64,000 nt of DNA, from the NCBI RefSeq assembly GCF_006717095.1, contig NZ_VFQE01000002.1, forward strand, positions 558,001 to 622,000, given 5' to 3'. The position numbers and the translations under genes are program-made. The notes under the pieces were generated by a model. The model made no database searches, was not told where the DNA came from, and worked only from the letters and a program-made list of their open reading frames with translations. The stretch comes from Blastococcus colisei. Lineage in GTDB: Bacteria; Actinomycetota; Actinomycetes; Mycobacteriales; Geodermatophilaceae. The first letter of the stretch is position 1, and each line of letters begins with the position of its first letter. This document shows, in pieces, positions 54,699 through 64,000 of the stretch.

Positions 54699-55988
54699 GT
54701 GACCGGCGTGGATGGAGCAGGCGCCGGCCGTCGTCGGCAGAACGAGGTCTACCGGGCCGGCGTGTACGGCCACTCCCCGCGGGTGCCGGTCGCGGCCCGC
54801 AGGCTGCAGGAGGCGGCGAGGAAGGCGCTGAACGCCCGGGCCTACGCCTATGTCGCCGGCGGCGCCGGCGACGAGGTCACCCAGCGGGCCAACCGGGCGG
54901 CCTTCGACCGGTGGGCCGTGGTGCCCCGGGTGCTGCGCGACGTGAGCAGCCGGGACACCTCCGTCGAGCTCTTCGGACGGCGGCTCCCCGCACCGCTGCT
55001 GCTCGGGCCGGTCGGCGCACTGGAGCTCGTGAACGACGAGGCCGATCTCGCCGTCGCGCGGGCCGCTGCGTCGACCGGTGTGCCGATGGTCTTCTCCAAC
55101 CAGGCGTCCTACTCCATGGAGGACTGCGCCGCCGTCATGGGCGACGCGCCGCGCTGGTTCCAGCTGTACTGGTCGACGTCGGACGAGCTGGTCGAGAGCC
55201 TGGTCGGCCGGGCGGAGGCGGCGGGCTGCGACGCCGTCGTCGTCACGCTCGACACCACCATGCTGGGCTGGCGGCCGCGCGACCTGGACCTCGGGCACCT
55301 GCCGTTCGCGCTGGGCAAGGGCATCGCGCAGTACACCTCCGACCCGGTGTTCCGCCGGCTGGTCGAGGAGAAGGTCGCCGCAGGCGGCCCCAAGGAGCCC
55401 CAGCCCCGGCCGACCCCGGCAGCGGTCCGGGCGCTGGTGAGCATGGCGAGGGCATGGCCCGGCTCCTTCCGCGACAACCTGAGGTCCCCGCTCCCGCGGG
55501 CCGCCGTCGAGACGTTCCTGGGCATCTACTCGCGGCCCTCGATCACCTGGGACGACCTCGCCTGGCTGCGGTCGAAGACGCGGCTGCCGATCCTGCTCAA
55601 GGGCGTGCTGCACCCCGACGACGCCCGCCGCGCGCTCGACGAGGGGGTCGACGGGCTCGTCGTCAGCACCCACGGGGGCCGGCAGGTCGACCGGTCGATC
55701 TCCGCGCTGGACGCGCTGCCCGAGGTGCTCGGCGCGGTCGCCGGGCGGGCCCCGGTGCTGCTGGACAGCGGGATCCGCAGCGGCGCCGACGTCTTCACCG
55801 CGGTGGCCCTCGGGGCGACGGCGGTGCTGCTCGGCCGGCCGTTCGCCTGGGGGCTGGCGCTGGCCGGCGAGGAGGGGGTGCGGCAGGTGATCTCCGACGT
55901 CGTCGGCGAGTTCGACCTGACCCTCGGGCTGACCGGGCACACCGCCGTCGACCAGCTCTCCCCCGACGTCCTGCGCCGCGTCGGCTGA
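54699..55988 (+). CDS. FMN-dependent alpha-hydroxy-acid oxidizing protein
   Basis: 429 residues from GTG 54699 (GTG 54708 alternative). TIM-barrel flavoprotein of the glycolate/lactate oxidase family: YAYVAGGAGDEVTQRAN (~45), RRLPAPLLLGPVGALELVN, VVTLDTTMLGWRPRDLDLG, catalytic and FMN-binding VVSTHGGRQVDRSISALDALP (active-site His in STHGGRQ) and LDSGIRSGADVFTAVALGA. Long form with a loop insertion, most like lactate 2-monooxygenase. Oxidises lactate or a related 2-hydroxy acid. Confidence 0.85.
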   Translation: MTGVDGAGAGRRRQNEVYRAGVYGHSPRVPVAARRLQEAARKALNARAYAYVAGGAGDEVTQRANRAAFDRWAVVPRVLRDVSSRDTSVELFGRRLPAPLLLGPVGALELVNDEADLAVARAAASTGVPMVFSNQASYSMEDCAAVMGDAPRWFQLYWSTSDELVESLVGRAEAAGCDAVVVTLDTTMLGWRPRDLDLGHLPFALGKGIAQYTSDPVFRRLVEEKVAAGGPKEPQPRPTPAAVRALVSMARAWPGSFRDNLRSPLPRAAVETFLGIYSRPSITWDDLAWLRSKTRLPILLKGVLHPDDARRALDEGVDGLVVSTHGGRQVDRSISALDALPEVLGAVAGRAPVLLDSGIRSGADVFTAVALGATAVLLGRPFAWGLALAGEEGVRQVISDVVGEFDLTLGLTGHTAVDQLSPDVLRRVG

Positions 55989-56083
55989 ACAGCTCCCCGC
56001 CGGAGTCGAGCGCTGCCTGCAGAGTGGAGCAGAGCACGAGCGTCCGCGGACGTAGCCGCCGCCCCGCGGGGTAACGCGGCGGC

Positions 56084-57499
56084 GTGATCGCGTCGAGCAC
56101 CGCCGCACAGCTGTTCCGCCGGAAGCCGGTGGCCGCCCTGGTGGAGGACGCCGGGCACGACACCACCCACGGCGGGGGGCTGGCCCGGCGCATGGGCCCG
56201 GTGCAGCTGGCGAGCCTGGGCATCGGCGCCACCATCGGCACCGGCATCTTCTTCGTGCTGAGCACCGCCGTCCCCGAGGCGGGTCCGGCCGTCGTCCTCT
56301 CGTTCGTGCTGGCCGCCGTGACCGCGGCGCTGACGGCGCTCTGCTACGCCGAGGTCGCGTCGACGATCCCGGTCGCCGGGTCCTCCTACTCCTACGCGTA
56401 CGCGACCCTCGGCGAGGTCGTGGCCTACGGGGTGGGCTGGTGCCTGGTGCTGGAGTACGGCGTCAGCGCCTCGGCGGTCAGCGTGGGGTGGAGCGAGTAC
56501 GTCAACCAGCTGCTCGACGACACGGTCGGCGTCCGGCTCCCCGACGCGCTGTCGGCCGCGCCCGGTGCCGGCGGCGTGATCAACCTGCCGGCGATCGTGC
56601 TCGTCACCCTCTGCGCGGTGCTGCTCGTCGGCGGGGTGCGGGAGTCGGCGCGGGCGAACGTGACGATGGTGGTCGTCAAGATCGCGGTGCTGCTGTTCTT
56701 CGTGGCCGTCGCGTCCAGCGCGTTCGACGCCGGCAACTTCGCCCCGTTCGCGCCGATGGGCGTGGCCGGGGTCAGCGTCGCGGCGTCGTCGATCTTCTTC
56801 TCGTTCATCGGCCTGGACGCCGTCTCGACCGCGGGCGAGGAGGTCCGCGACCCGCGCCGCACCCTGCCGCTGGCGATCGTCGCCGCCCTGCTCGTGGTCA
56901 CCGTCGTCTACCTGCTCGTCGCGGTGTCGGCGGTCGGCGCCCAGCCGGCGGGGCAGTTCGAAGGCCAGGAGGCCGGGCTCGCCGTGATCCTGGAGGCCGT
57001 CACCGGCGCCACCTGGCCGGCCGTCGTCCTGGCCGCGGGCGCCGTCGTCTCGATCTTCTCGGTGACGCTGGTGGTCATGTACGGCCAGACGCGGATCCTG
57101 TTCGCGATGAGCCGGGACGGGATGATCCCGTCGTTCTTCGGCCGGGTCGACCCCCGCCGCCGGACGCCGGTCCGCGGCACCCTCGCGGTCGCGGGCTTCG
57201 TCGGGCTGTTGGCCGGCTTCGTGCCGCTGGACTTCCTCATCGACCTGACCAGCATGGGCACGCTGGTGGCGTTCACCGTGGTGTCGGTCGGGGTGATGGT
57301 GCTGCGGCGGATCGCGCCGGAACTGCCCCGCGGTTTCCGGGTGCCGGGCTATCCCGTCGTCCCGGTGCTGTCGATCGGGTTCTGCCTGTACCTGGTCTCC
57401 GGACTCTCGGGGATCACCTTCGTCCTGTTCGCGCTCTGGCTGTCGATCGCCGCCGTGGTCTACGTGACGTACGCGCGCACCCACTCGCGGCTGCGCTGA
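56084..57499 (+). CDS. APC-family amino acid permease
   Basis: 471 residues from GTG 56084, twelve spans. Family core GPVQLASLGIGATIGTGIFFVLS at span 1, SYSYAYATLGEVVAYGVGWCLVLEYGVSASAVSVGW and FSFIGLDAVSTAGEEVRDPRRTLPLAI loop are typical of cationic-amino-acid transporter-like (YfnA/CAT) permeases. Co-oriented with the hydroxy-acid oxidase across 95 bases; substrate unknown. Ends before a strong terminator. Confidence 0.85.
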   Translation: MIASSTAAQLFRRKPVAALVEDAGHDTTHGGGLARRMGPVQLASLGIGATIGTGIFFVLSTAVPEAGPAVVLSFVLAAVTAALTALCYAEVASTIPVAGSSYSYAYATLGEVVAYGVGWCLVLEYGVSASAVSVGWSEYVNQLLDDTVGVRLPDALSAAPGAGGVINLPAIVLVTLCAVLLVGGVRESARANVTMVVVKIAVLLFFVAVASSAFDAGNFAPFAPMGVAGVSVAASSIFFSFIGLDAVSTAGEEVRDPRRTLPLAIVAALLVVTVVYLLVAVSAVGAQPAGQFEGQEAGLAVILEAVTGATWPAVVLAAGAVVSIFSVTLVVMYGQTRILFAMSRDGMIPSFFGRVDPRRRTPVRGTLAVAGFVGLLAGFVPLDFLIDLTSMGTLVAFTVVSVGVMVLRRIAPELPRGFRVPGYPVVPVLSIGFCLYLVSGLSGITFVLFALWLSIAAVVYVTYARTHSRLR

Positions 57500-57727
57500 G
57501 CACGACCGGCGGGCCCGCCTCGCCGGGCGACGCTGACCCCCGGGCGGCCGCAGACGGACACGCCGGGCCCGACACTCCGGGGCGGTCTTGACGGATGACT
57601 GTGGTGCAGCTCACAGTGGTCGCGGGGCGGGAGAGCCGGCAATCGAGTGGCTATCCACTGCTGGATAGACCGACCAACGCGGCCAGACCGTCAGGCCCGG
57701 TCTCCCGCCCCCACATCGTCGCACCGC

Positions 57728-57756
57728 GCGGCCCCGCCCATCCTGGACGGGGCCGC
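57728..57756. terminator. Bidirectional terminator
   Basis: Perfect 9-bp arms GCGGCCCCG / CGGGGCCGC with an 11-base loop between the convergent permease and DUF1059 genes. About 266 bases separate the two genes; a short palindrome CTATCCA / TGGATAG lies at 57651-57668 and nothing else is seen. Confidence 0.75.
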
Positions 57757-57765
57757 TGCTTCGCG

Positions 57766-57960
57766 TCACGCCATCGCGGGTTCGGCGTCCACCAGGCCTG
57801 ACCGGATCTGCTCGCGCAGCTCCGGAGTGTTCTCGTGGCCGTGCTTGTCGACGGCGTGGGCGACGGCGGCGTCCAGCACCTCCTCCTCCTCGCCGGCGAT
57901 GGTGAGGGTGCAGCCGATCTCGCTGGGCATCGATCGGCAGTCGACCATCTTGCGGGTCAT
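57766..57960 (-). CDS. DUF1059 family protein
   Basis: 64 residues, full family length. TRKMVDCRSMPSEIGCTLTIAG with two Cys, then VLDAAVAHAVDKHGHENTPELREQIRSGLVD, the DUF1059 signature. Small soluble protein of unknown role, frequently found in actinobacteria. Confidence 0.87.
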   Translation of the reverse strand: MTRKMVDCRSMPSEIGCTLTIAGEEEEVLDAAVAHAVDKHGHENTPELREQIRSGLVDAEPAMA

Positions 57961-58299
57961 CTGCGTGCCTTTCCGTGCGGGCCGGGCGCGATCCGTCCGG
58001 AACCCGGCCGGGGTGCCGCCGCTGCTGGGCGGCAGTGGAGCGGCTCATCGCCGTGCTCGGTGTTTCGCGCAGGCATCCCTACCTCCTCGGTGGAGAGTGA
58101 GCCCTCGTCGAGGCGCGGCCGCAGGAGCGGCTTACTGGCACCCGAGCCAGGCGTCAAGAGGCGGAGGACGTGCAGACCGCGATCGACGGCTCACGGACGA
58201 CGAGTCGGATACCCGACGTGGCTGCACGCCTGCTGCAGGTCCGCGGCAACAGCGGCTCCAGCTACGACGAGGGAGTCCGCAGCACACGGGCCGCGCCGC
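57961..58299. other. Intergenic region without a supported gene
   Basis: 339 bases between DUF1059 and the penicillin-binding protein gene. Short open frames exist on both strands but none has a ribosome site, family resemblance or protein-like composition. It probably holds the DUF1059 promoter. Confidence 0.6.
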
Positions 58300-61110
<2,811 letters not shown>

Positions 61111-61327
61111 ACGACTCCTTCGACGACGCGACGATGCCCGCACACCGGTCGGCCGGGCTCCCCTCCCCTGCCCCTGGAACGGCCGGCTCGTGCACGATCC
61201 AGCGGGCCGTCATGGAACGGCAAAGTCCGGGACGCCGTCCCCGCTTGAGCCGTCATGCCGTCGCAAAGTTCCGCCCCGGGCGGGTGACGACCCTCGCCCT
61301 CTGCGGTGAGCGGGGCCGGATGACGAA

Positions 61328-61361
61328 GCGGCCCCGCACTTCCGTCGAAGTGCGGGGCCGC
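61328..61361 (-). terminator. Terminator of the tRNA-Ser/tRNA-Arg transcript
   Basis: Perfect 14-bp arms GCGGCCCCGCACTT / AAGTGCGGGGCCGC with a 6-base loop, 20 bases downstream of the tRNA-Arg 3' end on the minus strand. Confidence 0.8.
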
Positions 61362-61380
61362 TCGGTGTCTCAACCAGACG

Positions 61381-61453
61381 TGCACCCGAAGGGATTCGAA
61401 CCCCTAACCTTCTGATCCGTAGTCAGATGCTCTATCCGTTGAGCTACGGGTGC
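61381..61453 (-). tRNA. tRNA-Arg (anticodon ACG)
   Basis: Acceptor GCACCCG / CGGGTGC with an A discriminator, D-arm GCTCAACGGATAGAGC, anticodon loop CTACGGA and T-loop GTTCGAAT. 73 nt, no encoded CCA. ACG is the substrate of TadA (gene at 31720-32184), which makes inosine-34. Confidence 0.94.
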
Positions 61454-61473
61454 CGGTGTTCAGTTGTCGTGCG

Positions 61474-61562
61474 CGGAGGCTCCGGGATTTGAACCCGGGA
61501 TGGGGATTAACCCAAACCGCATTAGCAGTGCGGCGCCATAGACCGGACTAGGCGAAGCCTCC
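61474..61562 (-). tRNA. tRNA-Ser (anticodon GCU)
   Basis: Acceptor GGAGGCT / AGCCTCC with G discriminator, anticodon loop CTGCTAA, long variable arm and T-loop GTTCAAAT. 89 nt; 20 bases from tRNA-Arg, probably one transcript ending at 61328-61361. Confidence 0.93.
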
Positions 61563-61689
61563 CAGGGTCCGAGTTCCCTCGTAACCACCGAGGAGAGAGA
61601 CTACCAGCGCCCCGGAGCCCCCTCCGAGCCCGGGTGCACCGTCGTCGCCCACCTGCGCCGTCCCCCGCCGTCCCTCGCCGCCCCGCTCG

Positions 61690-61756
61690 CCCAGGCATAG
61701 GAACCTTTACCTATGTCTGGCGCGTCAGAACGTAGGTAAAGGTTCCTATGCCTGGG
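61690..61756. repeat. Palindromic repeat with AGGTAAAGGTTCCTATGCC arms (family 2, copy 2)
   Basis: Perfect 23-base arms at 61690-61712 and 61734-61756 around a 21-base loop; core identical to 12331-12391. Lies just past the stop of the MFS gene, so it may terminate it. Confidence 0.7.
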
Positions 61757-61769
61757 CGCGGGTGTGCGG

Positions 61770-62978
61770 TCAGGCGGGGACGGATTCCCGGCCGACGCCG
61801 ACATCCAGTGACGGGCGGCGGCCGGGCACCAGCGTGACGACGACGGCGAGCGCCGCGCCGAGGGTGGCGAGCACCAGGCTGCCGGGCACCCCGGCCGCGC
61901 TCTCGATGAGTGCACCGCCCAGGGCGGCGCCGATGGCCGAGGCGCCGACGGTGATCGTCGACAGCCAGGTGAAGGCCTCCGTGGTGGCGTGCACCGGAGC
62001 CATCGAGCCGACCAGCGTGTTCTGCACGGTGAGCGTCGGCGCGATCGCCGTCCCGCCCAGGAACAGCAGCACGCCGAGGGCCCAGGGGCTGGAGATCCAG
62101 GCCAGCGGCGCGAGCCCGATCGTCACGCCGAGCAGCAGCAGGCGGTACTGCCGCGGCAGCGACGTGCTGAGCACGCGGGCGCCGAACCAGAGCCCGCCGA
62201 TCACCGAGCCCAGCGCCCACAGCGCCAGCAGCAGGCCGGAGAACCCCGGCGAGCCGGTGGAATCGGCGAACGCCGGGATGGCGACCTCGAGCGCACCGAA
62301 GCCCAGCATCAGCGCGGCCCCGCTGAGCAGCAGGCGCGGCATCCCCGGGGTGAGCACCGTGGAGAACACGCCCGCACGGGCCCCGACGACCGGAACGTAG
62401 GCGCGGGTCGCCGCCGACGTCGCAATGCCGAGGGCGCCGGCGACGCCGAGAACGCCGGCCAGGGCCACGGCGGCGGCCGGCGACACGAACACCGCGAGCC
62501 CGGCCACCAGCGACGGCCCGACGACGAATACCAGCTCGGTGGCGGTCGCATCCAGGGCGTAGGCCGTGGAGCGGATGCGGACGTCGACCCGCGACCACAG
62601 CGCACGGACGGTGCCGGACACCAGCGGCGTCGTCATCCCGGCCAGCCCGGAGGCGGCGATCACGACGGCGTCCGACGCGCCTCCCAGGACGACGGCGACG
62701 AGCAACCCCAGCAGCAGCGGGTAGGCGCCGGCCTGGGCGAAGAGGATGGGGCGGGGTCCCCTGCGGTCGGCCAGCCGGCCGAGAACCGGGGCCATGACCG
62801 CCGACGCGATCCCCAATGTGGCTGCGGCAAGCCCGGCGACCGCGTAGGAACCGGTCTGCTGTTGCACCATCAGCAGGAGCGCGAGCGGCACCATGGCGGA
62901 CGGCAGGCGTCCGGTGAAGCCGGCGAGGAGGAGGACCGGGGCGGAGGGAAACCGCCACACGGACAGGTAGGCACGCAC
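61770..62978 (-). CDS. MFS transporter
   Basis: 402 residues from GTG 62978 (no upstream ATG in frame). Twelve spans; signature loop APVLGRLADRRGPRPILFAQ after span 2 and a repeat GVLLFLGGTAIAPTLTVQNTLVGSM in the second half. Typical actinobacterial drug/metabolite efflux protein; substrate unknown. Divergent from the CGNR zinc-finger gene across 102 bases that contain a palindrome. Confidence 0.85.
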   Translation of the reverse strand: MRAYLSVWRFPSAPVLLLAGFTGRLPSAMVPLALLLMVQQQTGSYAVAGLAAATLGIASAVMAPVLGRLADRRGPRPILFAQAGAYPLLLGLLVAVVLGGASDAVVIAASGLAGMTTPLVSGTVRALWSRVDVRIRSTAYALDATATELVFVVGPSLVAGLAVFVSPAAAVALAGVLGVAGALGIATSAATRAYVPVVGARAGVFSTVLTPGMPRLLLSGAALMLGFGALEVAIPAFADSTGSPGFSGLLLALWALGSVIGGLWFGARVLSTSLPRQYRLLLLGVTIGLAPLAWISSPWALGVLLFLGGTAIAPTLTVQNTLVGSMAPVHATTEAFTWLSTITVGASAIGAALGGALIESAAGVPGSLVLATLGAALAVVVTLVPGRRPSLDVGVGRESVPA

Positions 62979-63013
62979 GTCGAACTCGTTTCGGACTGCA
63001 GGGAAGGGAATCT

Positions 63014-63043
63014 GTAGGCGGTCAAAGACAGTTGACCACCTAC
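63014..63043. promoter_or_regulatory. Operator palindrome between MFS and CGNR genes
   Basis: GTAGGCGGTCAA at 63014-63025 and TTGACCACCTAC at 63032-63043, inverted with one mismatch around a 6-base spacer. Midway between divergent starts; a natural binding site for the CGNR protein. Confidence 0.6.
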
Positions 63044-63080
63044 GCAGTCCGGAGGCTATCACCCATCGGTAGGGAGTCAC

Positions 63081-63611
63081 ATGGATTACGACACCTACGG
63101 GTCGACCGCCGTCGAGCTGGCCATCGAACTGGCCAACACCGACCGCACCGATCCGGAGTGGGCGCGCGCCTTCCTGGGCTCCCACGACGAGTGGTTCACG
63201 CCGGGAACACCGCTCGAGCTCTCCCCCGGCGAGACGCACAAGGCCGGGGCGACCGCGGACCTGGTGCGCGCCGTCGCGCTGGCGCAGACGCAGGACGACG
63301 TCCTCACCCGGCTCAACGAACTGCTGGCGCTGGTCCGGCCGCGCCCCTACGCCACCGACCACGACGGCGAGCTGCACCTGCACTACGCGCGGCCCGACGC
63401 CCCGGTGCTCGAGCAGCTGACGACGACCGTCGCGATGGGGCTGGCGCAGGTCGTGGCCCAGCACGGCTGGCAGCGGCTCGGGGTCTGCTCGGCTGAGAAC
63501 TGCGACGACGTCTACGTCGACACCTCGCGCAACGCCAGCCGCCGCTACTGCTCCAACACGTGCGCGAGCCGCTCGACCGTCGCCGCCTACCGCGCCCGCC
63601 AGAAGTCCTGA
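63081..63611 (+). CDS. CGNR zinc-finger / ABATE domain protein
   Basis: 176 residues, ATG 63081 with AGGGAG. N-terminal ABATE domain (STAVELAIELANTDRTDPEWARAFL ... LTTTVAMGLAQVVAQHGWQRL) and C-terminal treble-clef zinc finger: GVCSAENCDDVYVDTSRN, then YCSNTCASRSTVAAYR. Family members have CGNR at the last Cys; here it reads CASR. Proposed stress-response transcription regulators. Pairs with the divergent MFS gene. Confidence 0.85.
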   Translation: MDYDTYGSTAVELAIELANTDRTDPEWARAFLGSHDEWFTPGTPLELSPGETHKAGATADLVRAVALAQTQDDVLTRLNELLALVRPRPYATDHDGELHLHYARPDAPVLEQLTTTVAMGLAQVVAQHGWQRLGVCSAENCDDVYVDTSRNASRRYCSNTCASRSTVAAYRARQKS

Positions 63612-63626
63612 CCCGCGCCCCATGTT

Positions 63627-63643
63627 GATCAGGTCTCCTGATC
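63627..63643. terminator. Small hairpin after the CGNR gene
   Basis: Arms GATCAGG / CCTGATC with a TCT loop, extended by an outer CCCC / GGGG pairing. Possible terminator. Confidence 0.5.
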
Positions 63644-63793
63644 GACAGGGGTCCTCCCTCACGACCGGTGATCCTGCTGGCCAATTCAGCGCGGCCTAGT
63701 GATCTTGGTTGGCGTGTTGTGTTGCCAGGTGGCCGGGGTTTGATGGTCCGGCGGCCGGTCTTCCCCCGTTCTCCCGGCCGTGGGGTGGTGCTG

Positions 63794-64000
63794 ATGTGTG
63801 TGCAGCCGCAGTCATGGCCGGAGCCGGCACCGGAGGTGGCCGCCGCGGTGCGAGCGGCCTATCGGCGGCGGGAGTCGCCGTTGCCGGTGACGATTCGGGA
63901 TCGGCTCGGTGAGTTGTTCCCGGACCGAGAGTTCACCGAGGCGTTCGGCGTGCGCGGCCGGCCGGGGTGGTCACCGGGTCGGCTGGCGCTGATCACGGTG
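63794..64000 (+). CDS. IS1182-family transposase, N-terminal fragment (runs off the window)
   Basis: 69 residues visible from ATG 63794: WPEPAPEVAAAVRAAYRRRE, PLPVTIRDRLGELFPDREF and GVRGRPGWSPGRLALITV follow the N-terminal pattern of IS1182-type (DDE) transposases. Codon use is less GC-biased (TTG, TAT, GAT, CGA codons) than in neighbouring genes, consistent with a recent insertion. The left inverted repeat was not identified; the insertion edge is likely within ~63650-63790. Full length and integrity lie outside the window. Confidence 0.7.
   Translation, partial: MCVQPQSWPEPAPEVAAAVRAAYRRRESPLPVTIRDRLGELFPDREFTEAFGVRGRPGWSPGRLALITV

Overview
The window is about 64 kb of very GC-rich DNA from an actinobacterium. 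The GC3-rich codons, GTG and TTG starts, dense 4-bp start/stop overlaps, F420-type oxidoreductase family, PucR regulator, CGNR zinc-finger protein and a small SRP RNA all fit. Overall content most resembles Geodermatophilaceae or a related family, but that assignment is inferred. The block dnaX / ybaB / recR with SRP RNA, tadA, a TadA-associated protein, tyrA and three serine plus one arginine tRNA genes recalls the region near the replication origin in other actinobacteria.

Layout: 1-740 end of an ABC-F ATPase. 0.86-4.4 kb, minus strand, a circularly permuted ATP-grasp / alpha-E / transglutaminase module. 4.4-6.3 kb an MFS exporter with its ArsR-like regulator and a perfect operator palindrome. 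6.4-8.9 kb two pirins and a pyridoxamine-oxidase-fold protein. 8.9-12.3 kb a VOC protein, a TPM/glycine-rich membrane protein and a Rieske protein. 12.4-18.4 kb a five-gene peptide ABC transporter operon. 18.7-21.5 kb metNIQ preceded by a 22-residue leader peptide. 21.6-21.9 kb a repeat patch. 21.9-26.4 kb recR, ybaB, an acyl-CoA dehydrogenase and dnaX. 26.5-28.0 kb an ECF sigma factor with a membrane partner, then SRP RNA. 28.2-35.3 kb an EamA transporter overlapping a tRNA-Ser, a Ser/Thr kinase, tRNA-Ser, tadA, HAD, TadA-associated protein, O-methyltransferase, tyrA. 35.4-42.0 kb PucR and a branched-chain-type ABC importer (livGFHMK order). 42.2-52.9 kb a surface-glycan locus: UDP-glucuronate decarboxylase, a VWA protein, then a tightly coupled minus-strand operon with gmhA, a bifunctional hldE, a GT2-gmhB fusion, two GT9 heptosyltransferase-like proteins and two other glycosyltransferases. 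53-61 kb MarR, a secreted protein, an FMN alpha-hydroxy-acid oxidase, an amino-acid permease, DUF1059 and a class A penicillin-binding protein with a huge Pro/Glu tail. 61.3-63.6 kb tRNA-Arg(ACG) and tRNA-Ser(GCU), an MFS exporter and a divergent CGNR regulator sharing a palindrome. The right edge enters an IS1182-type transposase.

The most unusual content is the complete ADP-heptose supply route plus heptosyltransferase-like enzymes in an organism expected to lack lipopolysaccharide, and several intergenic palindrome families. One of these (core TATGGCCATA) supplies a stop codon to one gene and candidate start codons to two heptose genes.
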